A stretch of 64,000 nucleotides of DNA from Thiohalobacter sp. IOR34. Its GTDB lineage: Bacteria; Pseudomonadota; Gammaproteobacteria; Thiohalobacterales; Thiohalobacteraceae. The notes below the pieces were generated by a model. It saw only the letters and a program-made list of their open reading frames with translations, ran no database searches and was not told the origin of the DNA. This document shows, one piece after another, positions 56,034 to 64,000 of this stretch. The translations under genes were made by a program, and so were the position numbers. Within the stretch, counting starts at the first letter, position 1. Every line of letters begins with the position of its first letter. The stretch covers positions 2,391,438-2,455,437 of the forward strand of contig NZ_CP128988.1 of NCBI RefSeq assembly GCF_030406045.1, read 5' to 3'.

Positions 56034-56230
56034 CTAGCCCGGATATTGCACCAGGGCGGCGCGCATGAATGGGGGTCGTGCTGTAATACAGGGACGATAG
56101 GCCATGAAAGGCACCCTGGGCGGGTTACGGTTTGTGCCTGTTCGATGTCAGGCCGACTCTGGCTGCGCATCTTGGGGGAGACGCCAAGACCCGCTACTCA
56201 GCGGGCCTTGGCGATGCGTCTCGGGATGGG
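56034..56230 (-). repeat. Dispersed structured repeat, copy 7 (diverged, truncated)
   Basis: Starts TAGCCCGGATATTGCACC and keeps GGTTTGTGCCTGTTCGATG and CTGGCTGCGCATC of the family. In place of the usual hairpin it has another one of unlike sequence: GAGACG with CGTCTC, CCAAG with CTTGG and CCCGCT with AGCGGG. It ends at the tRNA-Thr gene, where it may serve as the downstream hairpin. Confidence 0.8.
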
Positions 56231-56306
56231 TGGTGCCGGAGAGAGGAATTGAACCCCCGACCTTCTCATTACGAGTGAGCTGCTCTACCGACTGAGCTAC
56301 TCCGGC
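56231..56306 (-). tRNA. tRNA-Thr (anticodon CGU)
   Basis: A 76-base cloverleaf with encoded CCA. Acceptor GCCGGAG pairs with CUCCGGC, the anticodon loop reads CUCGUAA and the T-arm has GGUUCAAUUCC. It stands alone between a repeat fragment and the Fur-family gene. Confidence 0.96.
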
Positions 56307-56386
56307 AAAAGAGCGTGGAAGTATAAAAGAAAGGCCGGCGCAGCGACAACAGCCGCCCCAGCCGTCGGCCAGCGTACGGGACGCAC

Positions 56387-56815
56387 TCAGGCGTTGCGCA
56401 CGCGGACGATGATGTCGATGCCCTCGGCGACCATGCCTTCGGGCGCCTGGGGCAGAGCCTGGAGGACGAATTCGTCGGCATCGATGTCCATCAGGGTGCC
56501 GGTGTCGACGTTGTAGAAGTGATGATGCTCATCGGTATTGGGGTCGTAGAAGACCCGGCTGGGATCGACGATCACCTCACGGATCAACCCCTTGCGGGCG
56601 AAGAGGCCGAGGGTGTTGTAGACCGTCGCCTTGGAGACCCGCGTCGAGCCGGCGTTGACCTGGCTCATGACGTCGTCAGCAGACAGGTGCTGGTCGCGCG
56701 CGAACAGCACCTGGGCGATCTGCACCCGCTGCTGAGTCGGCTGGATATGGTGTGCCTCCAGCAGCTCGACCACCTGGGAAGGGTCGAGAGGCTGGCGTGG
56801 GGGACGTTTCGACAT
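56387..56815 (-). CDS. Fur-family transcriptional regulator
   Basis: The 142-residue protein has the winged helix of Fur (QPTQQRVQIAQVLFARDQHL, SKATVYNTLGLFARKG) and a metal site DEHHHFYNVDTG. The two C-terminal CxxC zinc motifs of Fur/PerR are absent, which is closer to Irr-like members. It may sense haem, iron or peroxide; the target is unknown. Divergent neighbour none; thiO follows in the same sense on the right. Confidence 0.85.
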   Translation of the reverse strand: MSKRPPRQPLDPSQVVELLEAHHIQPTQQRVQIAQVLFARDQHLSADDVMSQVNAGSTRVSKATVYNTLGLFARKGLIREVIVDPSRVFYDPNTDEHHHFYNVDTGTLMDIDADEFVLQALPQAPEGMVAEGIDIIVRVRNA

Positions 56816-56861
56816 CTTGTCAGTATACGTCGCGGCTCATGACGAAGTCCATGCGGACACC

Positions 56862-57959
56862 CTAACCCCCTATGTTTTCAGGGTAATAGGCCTCGGCTTC
56901 GACGATCGGCTCGCGGCCGAGAAGCAGGTCGGCCAGCAGGCGTGCCGAGGCCGGCCCCAGCACCACCCCGTTACGGAAATGCCCCGCGTTGATGTACAGG
57001 TTCTCCAGCTCGGGGTGGGGGCCGATGGCCGGCACCCCCCGGGGCGAGCCGGGCCGCAGGCCGGCCCAGTGATGCTCGATGGGCAACTCGGCCAGCGCGG
57101 GCACCAGATGCAGGGCCGCGGTGCGCAGTGTCTGCAGGGCGGCCTCGGTGGTGACCTTCTCGAAGCCGCGGTACTCCAGGGTGCTGCCCATCAGGATCCG
57201 GCCGTCGCGGCGCGGGATGAGATAGCGCCCCTCGGAGAGCACGATGCGCTGCAGCAGCCCTTCCGGCCCGCGGAACAGGATCATCTGCCCCCGCACCGGC
57301 TGCACCGGCAGCTGTAGACCGGTCTTCCTCAGCAGCTCGCCGCTCCAGGCACCGCTGGCGATCACCACCCGTTCCGCCTCCAGCACGCCGGCGTCGGTCT
57401 CCACGCCGGTCACCCGCCCTCCCGCCTGGCGGAAACCGGTCACCGTGCAGTATTCGCGGAATTCCACCCCGGCATTCTCCAGCGCCTGGCGCAGGGCGCG
57501 AACCAGGCAGGGGTTGCGCACCTGCGCGACCTCTGGCATCCAGAGGGCCTCGGCCGGCACCGCACCCAGGGCCGGCTCGATGGCCGCGGTCTCTGCCGCC
57601 GCGAGCCGTTCCAGATGCGCGCCGAAACGCCCGGCCCAGGCCTCGGCGGCAGCGTGCTCCCCACTATCGAGGATCAACAGGCCGCTGGGGGTCAGCTCCG
57701 GGTCGATACCGGTCTCTTCGTGCAGGGCCGCGGCCAGGCGCGGATAGGCAGCCTGGCTCCAGCGGGCCAGGACATTGACCACATCCGGGTAACGCCAGGG
57801 ATAGAGGGGCGAGAGAATGCCACCACCCGCCCAGCTCGATTCACGGCCGCTGGAACCGCGCTCGACCAGGCACACGGACAACCCCGCGGCCCGCAGCTCG
57901 CGGGCGCTGAGCATGCCGATGATCCCGGCACCGACTATGATGCAATCCGTCACCTTCAC
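56862..57959 (-). CDS. thiO: Glycine oxidase ThiO
   Basis: The 365-residue FAD enzyme oxidises glycine to iminoglycine for thiazole synthesis in the thiamine pathway. The FAD motif is DCIIVGAGIIGMLSARELR at the N-terminus, and C-terminal HHWAGLRPGSPRGVPAIGPH and YINAGHFRNGVVLGP are typical of ThiO. No other thi gene is in the window. D-amino-acid oxidase relatives are a less likely alternative. Confidence 0.9.
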   Translation of the reverse strand: MKVTDCIIVGAGIIGMLSARELRAAGLSVCLVERGSSGRESSWAGGGILSPLYPWRYPDVVNVLARWSQAAYPRLAAALHEETGIDPELTPSGLLILDSGEHAAAEAWAGRFGAHLERLAAAETAAIEPALGAVPAEALWMPEVAQVRNPCLVRALRQALENAGVEFREYCTVTGFRQAGGRVTGVETDAGVLEAERVVIASGAWSGELLRKTGLQLPVQPVRGQMILFRGPEGLLQRIVLSEGRYLIPRRDGRILMGSTLEYRGFEKVTTEAALQTLRTAALHLVPALAELPIEHHWAGLRPGSPRGVPAIGPHPELENLYINAGHFRNGVVLGPASARLLADLLLGREPIVEAEAYYPENIGG

Positions 57960-57987
57960 CCCGACAATTGGTTGGCAAACATCCGGG

Positions 57988-58241
57988 CTAGCCCGAATAT
58001 GGCAGCAAGGATTCGATTCTCAGGGCGGAGCTGGCAAAGCAACTTGGCCGATCGCCCGCAGAAGCATAGCCGTCGCTATGGTTCAAGGGGGATCGGCCGA
58101 GATGCGCAGCCAGATACGTTCTGAAATCGAATAGGCACAAAGTGTACTCCACCACGAGGGCCCATTTGCGAGCCACCCGGCCTTGTATAACCAGCCTGCA
58201 CTCCGATCATGCGCGCCGCCTTGGTGCAATATCCGGGCTAG
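57988..58241 (+). repeat. Dispersed structured repeat, copy 8
   Basis: Full copy in the orientation of copy 2: ATTCGATTCTCAGGGCGGAG, GGCCGATC, CATAGC/GCTATG, GATCGGCC and AAATCGAATAGG follow in order. A scrap of another terminus (CATCCGGGCTAG) precedes it, and copy 9 follows directly, joined at GCTAGCTAGC. Confidence 0.93.
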
Positions 58242-58494
58242 CTAGCCCGGATATTACACCAAGGATTCGATGCTCAGGGCGAGGCTGGCAAAGCAGCTTG
58301 GGTGATCGTCCGAAAAGTCATAGCCGTTGCTATGGCTTGAGGAGGATCACCCAGGATGCGCAGCCAGAGTCGGCCTGACATCGAATAGGCACAAACTGTA
58401 ACCCGCCGTGAGGAACCATTTGCGAGCCTCCACGCCTTGTATGTCAGTCTGCACTCCGATCATGCGCGCCGCCTTGGTGCAATATCCGGGCTAG
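58242..58494 (+). repeat. Dispersed structured repeat, copy 9
   Basis: Full copy, head to tail with copy 8. The core stem is GGGTGATC with GATCACCC where copy 8 has GGCCGATC with GATCGGCC, that is two compensated pairs. A third is GATG/CATC in place of GATT/AATC in the outer stem. The right end supplies the pilE stop codon. Confidence 0.93.
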
Positions 58495-58898
58495 TGCTGC
58501 CAGCAGCCCGCATCCGCATAGCCCGGCGCCAGATGCGGCCCCTCCTCATTGAGGGCGAAACGGCCGCAACGGTCGCCTGCCTGTGCACCACCCGGCCGCG
58601 GCGTGGCGGTTATCAGGTAGCCCGCCGCCGAACGCCGTTCCAGCCGCAGGTGGTAATGGCCGTCGAGTGAGAGCGAACCCGGCCAGCCCAGTTCCTGCAG
58701 GGTCGCGTAGTCGACGTCCCCCGCCCGCCAGGCCTCCTGGGCGAGCTGCAGCCTCAACAGGCTGGCGATGGCATCGCCCCGCCGGCTGCGCATCCTCGCC
58801 TCCTGGTAGGTGGGTATGGCGAGCCCGGCGAGGATGGCGAGCACCGCCACCGTCACCAGCAGCTCGAGCAGACTGAAACCCCGCGCCCTGTCTCGCAT
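58491..58898 (-). CDS. pilE: Type IV minor pilin PilE
   Basis: A 135-residue prepilin with leader MRDRARG and mature start FSLLELLVTVAVLAILAGLA (Glu at position 5). The C-terminal disulphide pair C...C and final GCWQH are typical of PilE. GGGAGG lies before the chosen ATG; an ATG six codons earlier is possible. It is divergent from the fimT-pilWXV genes. Its TAG stop lies in repeat copy 9. Confidence 0.88.
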   Translation of the reverse strand: MRDRARGFSLLELLVTVAVLAILAGLAIPTYQEARMRSRRGDAIASLLRLQLAQEAWRAGDVDYATLQELGWPGSLSLDGHYHLRLERRSAAGYLITATPRPGGAQAGDRCGRFALNEEGPHLAPGYADAGCWQH

Positions 58899-58944
58899 GC
58901 GCCCCTCCCTGGCCATGCCACCCGGACAAATCCCTGTCGCGGCT

Positions 58945-58971
58945 AGTATACGCCGCCAGACGGACTATAAT
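58945..58971. promoter_or_regulatory. Divergent promoter region between pilE and fimT
   Basis: TATAAT (58966-58971) faces the fimT gene and, on the other strand, TATACT (58945-58950) faces pilE. Good -35 boxes are not seen, so an activator is likely, as for AlgR-controlled minor pilins in Pseudomonas. Confidence 0.45.
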
Positions 58972-59002
58972 CATCCGCACGGCGATACGGACAGGACTCC
59001 TG

Positions 59003-59563
59003 ATGATCAGGGACGATCGGGGAGCGGCCGGGTTCACGCTGGTGGAGCTGATGCTGACGGTGGCGGTGCTCGCCATCCTGCTCGGCATCGCAGTGCCCGG
59101 CCTGCGCCATTTCATCGACAGCCACCGACTGCGCGCCGCGGCCGAGACCCTGGCCGCCGATCTGCAGTATGCACGCACTGCGGCCCTGCGCCGCGGCGGC
59201 CAGAGCGACGTCTACGTCAGCTTCCTGGCCGGCAGCCGCTGGTGCTACGGCCTCGGCGAGAGCCCCTGCGACTGCCGCCAGCCCCCGTCCGCCCCGGGTG
59301 CCTGTCGGCTGCAGCTGGGTGGGCAGACGCTCGACCGCCGGCTGGACCATCGCCGTTTTCCCGGCATCCGGCTCGACCATGCCCGCTTCGGCAACAGCAG
59401 CAGCACCCGCTTCGAGGCCCTGCGTGGCATCGCCCGACCCGGTCGCCTGCGCCTGCAGGGCGCCTCCCGGCAACAGCTCGAGATCCGCCTCAGCCTGCTG
59501 GGGCGGGTCCGCCTCTGCCACCCGCGCGGCCAGCCCGCGCCGGCCGGCTATTCCCCATGCTGA
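59003..59563 (+). CDS. Type IV minor pilin FimT/GspH family
   Basis: The 186-residue prepilin has a leader ending in G with mature FTLVELMLTVAVLAILLGIA, and the GspH/FimT pattern RLRAAAETLAADLQYARTAALRRG. Several cysteines (CDCRQP, CRL, LCHP) lie in the C-terminal part. First gene of the fimT-pilW-pilX-pilV series. Minor pilins of this kind prime pilus assembly and FimT-like ones can bind DNA. Confidence 0.87.
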   Translation: MIRDDRGAAGFTLVELMLTVAVLAILLGIAVPGLRHFIDSHRLRAAAETLAADLQYARTAALRRGGQSDVYVSFLAGSRWCYGLGESPCDCRQPPSAPGACRLQLGGQTLDRRLDHRRFPGIRLDHARFGNSSSTRFEALRGIARPGRLRLQGASRQQLEIRLSLLGRVRLCHPRGQPAPAGYSPC

Positions 59564-60270
59564 GGGCAGCCGGACAAGACGGCTTCAGCCTCACCGAGCT
59601 GCTGATCGGCAGCACCCTCGGCCTGCTGGTCCTCGGCGGCGGGCTGCAGATGTACCTCGCCAACCTCCAGGCCAGCCATGACTGCCTGTCCCATGCCCGC
59701 CTCAGCCACGAGCTGCAGACCGCCCTCGAACTGATGACCGCGGAACTGCGCCGCAGCGGCTACTGGGCCGGTCAGCCGGGGATCGACCCCCGCAGCGCCA
59801 ACCCCTTCCTGCAAACCGAGCAGCAGCTGCGCATCGGCCAGGCGGCGGGCGAGTCCCGGGACAGCTGCGTGCTCTACAGCTACGACCGCAACCAGGACAA
59901 GCGGCTGGGCGTCGGCCATGGCGCCAGCGGAGCGTTGCAGTCCGCAGCCAATGTCGAACGCTTCGGTTTCCGCCTCTACCGGCAACGCCTGCAGATGCGC
60001 CTCGGGGGACGCGGCTTCGATTGCGACCACGGCCAGTGGCAGTCGCTCACCAGCGACGACACCGAGGTGACGCGGCTGCGCTTCACCCGTCTCGAGCGGT
60101 GCCTCAATGCCGTGAACCCGGGCCACCCCTGCACCCAGGGGCACCCGGCCCAGTTCCTGCAGCAGGTGGACATCGAACTGCATGGACGCTCCCGCAGCCG
60201 CGGCGCACCCCAGCAGCTCACCAATCGGGTTCGGCTGCGCAACAACCGCCATGTGGCCCGTCTGCCCTGA
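59557..60270 (+). CDS. pilW: Type IV minor pilin PilW
   Basis: The 237-residue prepilin has mature FSLTELLIGSTLGLLVLGGG and then QTALELMTAELRRSGYWAGQ, the PilW pattern. The ATG overlaps the fimT stop by seven bases; the open frame reaches further back but no better start exists. It ends 20 bases after the start of pilX. Confidence 0.88.
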   Translation: MLRAAGQDGFSLTELLIGSTLGLLVLGGGLQMYLANLQASHDCLSHARLSHELQTALELMTAELRRSGYWAGQPGIDPRSANPFLQTEQQLRIGQAAGESRDSCVLYSYDRNQDKRLGVGHGASGALQSAANVERFGFRLYRQRLQMRLGGRGFDCDHGQWQSLTSDDTEVTRLRFTRLERCLNAVNPGHPCTQGHPAQFLQQVDIELHGRSRSRGAPQQLTNRVRLRNNRHVARLP

Positions 60271-61324
60271 AGCGCGCGGAGCGGCGACCCTGGTGATGGC
60301 CCTGGGCCTGATCCTGGCCGTCGGCATCCTGGCCTTCGCCGTGGCCCATACCGGCGTCACCGAGCAGCGCATGGCCGACAACCGGCTGCGGGCTGCCGAG
60401 GCCCTGCAGGCCGCCGAGGCGGGACTGGACTTCGGCCGCAACTGGCTGCGCCGCGGACGTCCGCGCTGGCTGCCTGCCGGCGGCACCCAGGAGATCGCCG
60501 CCCCCGGCCGCAACCCGCCCCGGCTGCAGGCCGGCAACGGCGACAGCTTCGGCGTCAACCTCGGCTTCCGCCGCGACCGGCGCCAGCCCCACTACATCCG
60601 GATCCTGAGCTCGGCCCAGGCGGCCCACGCCCCTGAGGTGCGGGCCCGGGTCCGGCAGACGGTGCGCCTGTTCTCGGTCCTGACCCCGGCCGGGGAACAG
60701 GCGCCGCCCCTGATCACCGGCAACTGTCCGCAACCGGCAAGCGGACCGCTGCACATCTTCCCCCGGAATGCCGACCGGCCCGCTGCCGGACCGGCCCTCG
60801 CCAGTGCGGCCAGCGGCCCCTGCCCGCGGCAGGGCTTGCGCCTGCACGGCGGCGGCCTCCTCCCGGCCGCCTTCCCGAGGGGCCGGCTCTGGCAGCATCT
60901 GTTCGCCATCGACCGTGCCGCCCTCCGCGCGCTGGCCGAGACAGAACGTCGCCGCGGCCTGGCCGACAACAGGCGGCGCTACTGGTGGGCTCGACCGGGC
61001 GATCTCGCCGGCGGCATCTGGCGCAGAAACCTGGGCAGTCCGCAACAGCCCGTGGTGCTGGTCTTCCCCGCCCGTCTCGGCTGCCCGCGGCTGGCCGCCG
61101 GGGTGGTCATCCACGGCCTGGTATTCGTCGACGGCGACTGTCCGCCGGGTGCGCCCTGGGGACCGGCACGTATCTACGGCACCCTGGCCGTAGCCGGCAA
61201 CATGGCCCGTCTCGGCCGCGACCTGCGGCTGCTGCACATCGAGCAGGCGAGCGGGCGTCCAGCCGCCCTGGCCCTGCCGGTACTGGAGGTGGCTCCGGTG
61301 CCGGGCAGCTGGAGCGACCTGTGA
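60251..61324 (+). CDS. pilX: Type IV minor pilin PilX
   Basis: The 357-residue protein starts MWPVCPEARGAATLVMALGL and has EQRMADNRLRAAEALQAAEA, the hallmark of PilX. There is no Glu at mature position 5, as is usual for PilX-type members. It is longer than common PilX (about 200 residues). It overlaps pilW by 20 bases and pilV by four. Confidence 0.82.
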   Translation: MWPVCPEARGAATLVMALGLILAVGILAFAVAHTGVTEQRMADNRLRAAEALQAAEAGLDFGRNWLRRGRPRWLPAGGTQEIAAPGRNPPRLQAGNGDSFGVNLGFRRDRRQPHYIRILSSAQAAHAPEVRARVRQTVRLFSVLTPAGEQAPPLITGNCPQPASGPLHIFPRNADRPAAGPALASAASGPCPRQGLRLHGGGLLPAAFPRGRLWQHLFAIDRAALRALAETERRRGLADNRRRYWWARPGDLAGGIWRRNLGSPQQPVVLVFPARLGCPRLAAGVVIHGLVFVDGDCPPGAPWGPARIYGTLAVAGNMARLGRDLRLLHIEQASGRPAALALPVLEVAPVPGSWSDL

Positions 61325-61776
61325 CAGCGCGCCACCCGGCACGCTCGGGCTCCTGCCGGATGGCCGGCTTCACCCTCATCGAGGCCCTGCTGGCCATGGC
61401 CCTGCTCGCCGTGGGCCTGGTCGGCGCCGCCCGTTTCCAGGCCCTGGCGTTGCGCAGCGGGGCCGAGGCCCGCGCCCGTACCGAGGCCCTGGCACTGGCC
61501 CAGCGACAGATCGAGACCCTGCGCGGCTTCACCCGTCATGGCCGTTTCCTCACCCAGCCCACCAGCGGCCGGCGACAGCTGCAGGGGGTTCATCGCCGTT
61601 ACCGGCTGTCCTGGCGCTCGACACCGATGCCGGATCCCGAGTTGCGCCGCGTCGAAGTCCGGGTCGACTGGCGAGGGCCGGGGGGCGGTAACGAACTTCG
61701 GCTGATCACCCTGATCGCCGGCCACGACCCCCAGCGCAGCGCCTGGCGGCTCCAGCAAGACCCGATTTTCAAGTAA
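61321..61776 (+). CDS. pilV: Type IV minor pilin PilV
   Basis: A 151-residue prepilin if the GTG at 61321 (overlapping the pilX stop as GTGA) is used; an ATG at 61360 would leave just MAG before FTLIEALLAMALLAVGLVGA. EALALAQRQIETLRGF agrees with PilV. It is the last gene of the first minor pilin cluster. Confidence 0.82.
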   Translation: MTARHPARSGSCRMAGFTLIEALLAMALLAVGLVGAARFQALALRSGAEARARTEALALAQRQIETLRGFTRHGRFLTQPTSGRRQLQGVHRRYRLSWRSTPMPDPELRRVEVRVDWRGPGGGNELRLITLIAGHDPQRSAWRLQQDPIFK

Positions 61777-61793
61777 AGAACCCCTCCCGCCGC

Positions 61794-61907
61794 TAACCCG
61801 CATATTGCATCAGGACCCCGGATGACGGCGTGGCAGGACCCGCCGGGGATCGCGCCATCCTGCCACCCCGGCCCACGGAGCCTGCCTTGGTGCAATATCC
61901 GGGTTAA
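61794..61907 (+). repeat. Short derivative of the dispersed repeat (copy 10)
   Basis: 114 bases with the family ends (TAACCCGCATATTGCATC and CCTTGGTGCAATATCCGGGTTA) but with a different inside, GGCGTGGCAGGACCCGCC and a partly inverse arm. It lies between the two pilin clusters. Confidence 0.85.
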
Positions 61908-62017
61908 TAATCTCCAATGGACAACGGCAAGGCGCCCTGTGCCATTCGTCGGCGATTAAGGACAATCCATCGGTCATTGGCTGACAGCCTCATCGCCCCT
62001 GAGCTACAAGGATACTC

Positions 62018-62524
62018 ATGAACAGCAGACGCGGATTCACGTTGATCGAACTGATGATCACGATCGCCATTGCGGCGATCCTTTTGACCGTGGGCGTTCC
62101 CAGCTTCCGCAGCATCATCCAGAACAACCGCATCACCGCACAGGCGAACGAACTGGTGACCGCCCTCAACCTCGGGCGCAGTGAAGCGGTCAAACGAGGC
62201 CAGACGATTACGGTCTGCGCCAGCAGCACCGGCAGCGCTTGTACCGGCGGCTGGCCCGACGGTTGGCTGGTAATGACCGACGCCAACGGCAACGCGGCCC
62301 TGGACGGCACTGATGCCGTGCTGCGCGTCTGGGAAGGCCTCACCGGCGGCACCACGGTCAGCGCCAGCGACACCGCGCTGCAGTTCGACCGCCTCGGCGC
62401 CTTGATCGGTGGCAACCCGGTGACCATCAATATCAGCATCCCCGACTGCACCGGCACCGAACTCCGCAATATCACGATCAGTAACACCGGGCGTGTCTCG
62501 GTTCAACGCACCACCTGCCCCTAG
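62018..62524 (+). CDS. Type IV minor pilin FimT/GspH family, second cluster
   Basis: A 168-residue prepilin with leader MNSRRG and mature FTLIELMITIAIAAILLTVG, then ANELVTALNLGRSEAVKRG, the FimT/FimU pattern. CASSTGSACTGGWPDGWLV carries two cysteines and a third lies at the C-terminus. It opens a second minor pilin operon. Codon use is less GC-extreme than in the first cluster. Confidence 0.88.
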   Translation: MNSRRGFTLIELMITIAIAAILLTVGVPSFRSIIQNNRITAQANELVTALNLGRSEAVKRGQTITVCASSTGSACTGGWPDGWLVMTDANGNAALDGTDAVLRVWEGLTGGTTVSASDTALQFDRLGALIGGNPVTINISIPDCTGTELRNITISNTGRVSVQRTTCP

Positions 62525-62539
62525 CGAGGAAGCCCAGCC

Positions 62540-62989
62540 ATGCAACCAACCAGCGGCTCCATGCAACCGGCTTGTCATTGGCAACGCGGCATCACCATGA
62601 TCGAGGTCCTGGTGACGGTCATCGTACTCTCCATCGGCCTGCTCGGCCTGGCCAGTCTGCAGGCCAATGGCATGCGTTTCAATCACAGCGCGCACCTGCG
62701 CTCCCAGGCCACCTTCCTCGCTTATGACATCGCTGACGCCATGCGTGCCAACCGCGACAATGCACTCAACGGCGCCTACAACGCAGCCAGTGGCGCCTAC
62801 TCGGGCTCAGGCAGCCAGGCGGCGCTGGATGTCGCCAACTGGAAAACCAATCTCGCCAGCCTGCTGCCATCGGGTGACGGCTCCATCAGCCAACAAAACG
62901 GCAACGAGTTCACCATTACCGTGACCTGGCGTGACGACAAGGATCTCTCCAAGCCGGCAACCGGCCTGGCCGTGAAGGTGGCGCTATGA
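62540..62989 (+). CDS. pilV: Type IV minor pilin PilV, second cluster
   Basis: The 149-residue prepilin has a longer leader (MQPTSGSMQPACHWQRG) and mature ITMIEVLVTVIVLSIGLLGL, then HLRSQATFLAYDIADAMRAN, the PilV signature. It overlaps the next gene by four bases. Confidence 0.9.
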   Translation: MQPTSGSMQPACHWQRGITMIEVLVTVIVLSIGLLGLASLQANGMRFNHSAHLRSQATFLAYDIADAMRANRDNALNGAYNAASGAYSGSGSQAALDVANWKTNLASLLPSGDGSISQQNGNEFTITVTWRDDKDLSKPATGLAVKVAL

Positions 62990-64000
62990 ACAGAAACCGG
63001 CACACGGCCGATCCACGCCAGCAGGGCCTGACCCTGGTCGAACTGATGATCGCCATGACCATCAGCCTGTTGCTCCTGGGTGGCGTCATCCAGATCTTCC
63101 TCAGCAACAAGCAGACCTACCGCGTCCAGGAAGGGCTATCCCGGGTCCAGGAGAACACCCGCTTCGCCTTCAGCCGCATCAGCCGCGACATCCGCATGGT
63201 CGGCTTCCAGGGCTGCAGCAACCTGGAACAGATCACCCCGAACATCATCGCCAGCCCGCCGATCACGCTCAACCTGAGCACCATCGTCAATGGCTTGGAC
63301 AACGTCGGCAGCGGTAACGCCTTCGGTGCACTTGCCGGCACCGACACCATCACCCTGCGCAGCGGTTCGCCGAGCACGGTGCAACTAACGGGCAACATGA
63401 CTGCCGACAACGCCAACATCCAGATCAGCTCGAACCCGGACAACTTTGCTGCTGGCGACTATCTGTTCATCACCGACTGCGCCCAGGCCGACCTGTTCCG
63501 GGCCACCAGCGTCTCCAGCGGTTCGGGCATGGTCACCATAGCCCACGCCAACAACATGAACACGACCAACCGCCTGTCCAAGCCCTACCAGACCGATGCC
63601 ATGCTCATGCGACTCAACGAAACCAGCTATTTCGTGCGCGACACCGGCGCGACAGACCAGAGCGGCAATCCCATCTATGGCCTCTACCTGCGCAGTGGCA
63701 TAGGCGCCGCCGCCACCGACTTCCTGCTGGTCGACGGCATCCAGGACCTGCAAATCACCTATGGCGTCAACTCCGACGACAGCGATGACTACAGCGTCGA
63801 TTCCTATGAGTCAGCGGCCACCCTCAACACCAACTCGGCCGTGGCTCCAAACACCGACCGCCTCGGCATCGCCGACTGGAGCGACGTGGTCAGCGTGCGG
63901 CTGTCGATTCTGGCCCACACCCTTGAAGACGTCAGCCCCCAGACGCAGCCCTACAGCTTCAACGGCACCACGGTCAACAACCCCGGCGACCGCCGCCTGC
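62986..64000 (+). CDS. pilW: Type IV minor pilin PilW, partial
   Basis: 338 codons lie in the window, without a stop. The start reads MNRNRHTADPRQQG, then LTLVELMIAMTISLLLLGGV and ENTRFAFSRISRDIRMVGFQ, the PilW pattern; GC follows with Cys pairs. Longer than PilW of the first cluster. pilX and pilY1 would be expected beyond the right edge. Confidence 0.9.
   Translation, partial: MNRNRHTADPRQQGLTLVELMIAMTISLLLLGGVIQIFLSNKQTYRVQEGLSRVQENTRFAFSRISRDIRMVGFQGCSNLEQITPNIIASPPITLNLSTIVNGLDNVGSGNAFGALAGTDTITLRSGSPSTVQLTGNMTADNANIQISSNPDNFAAGDYLFITDCAQADLFRATSVSSGSGMVTIAHANNMNTTNRLSKPYQTDAMLMRLNETSYFVRDTGATDQSGNPIYGLYLRSGIGAAATDFLLVDGIQDLQITYGVNSDDSDDYSVDSYESAATLNTNSAVAPNTDRLGIADWSDVVSVRLSILAHTLEDVSPQTQPYSFNGTTVNNPGDRRL

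Overview
The window is GC-rich chromosomal DNA of a gammaproteobacterium. The S10-spc-str order, the tRNA-Tyr/Gly/Thr-tuf-tRNA-Trp-secE-nusG-rplKAJL-rpoBC order and protein lengths close to E. coli and Pseudomonas all support this. I cannot name the genus; large PstC/PstA permeases, an OprP/OprO-like porin and many dispersed repeats would suit a Chromatiales-like or Pseudomonas-like lineage.

Positions 1-27,780 (all minus strand) hold the translation and transcription supercluster. Reading downstream: tRNA-Tyr with a 185-bp tandem repeat array carrying copies of its 3' end, tRNA-Gly, tRNA-Thr, tufB, tRNA-Trp, secE, nusG, rplK, rplA, rplJ, rplL, rpoB, rpoC, a strong promoter, rpsL, rpsG, fusA, tufA and the S10 and spc operons down to a truncated rplO. 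Leader hairpins (L10 leader, rplL-rpoB attenuator, rpsL leader) can be recognised.

Positions 28,000-47,100 hold UDP-glucose dehydrogenase, a Nudix hydrolase, a membrane metallopeptidase and an almost complete phosphate regulon: pstC-pstA-pstB-phoU, ppk, ppx, phosphate porin, pstS, phoR and phoB. Pho boxes with exact 11-bp phasing precede phoB, pstS, the porin and pstC. A PilZ gene with a candidate sigma-54 promoter lies between ppx and the porin.

Positions 47,150-50,900 hold a four-gene minus-strand cluster (two DUF1538 membrane proteins, a P-II-like protein, a CBS protein) split by an IS4-family insertion sequence flanked by CTAG. Positions 51,000-58,000 carry a Na+/alanine symporter, FKBP isomerase, nadC, an HDOD protein coupled to a GAF-GGDEF diguanylate cyclase, tRNA-Thr(CGU), a Fur-family regulator and thiO. 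From 58,491 to the end are two minor-pilin clusters (pilE; fimT-pilW-pilX-pilV; then fimT-pilV-pilW running off the window).

The most unusual feature is a family of about 250-bp dispersed repeats, about ten copies or fragments between 30 kb and 62 kb. They have inverted termini, nested internal hairpins with compensatory changes between copies, and a terminal TAG that is used as the stop codon of the neighbouring gene in five cases. Two copies sit inside the pst and pho operons. Pairs of inverted REP sequences and a 161-bp MITE share the same intergenic spaces.
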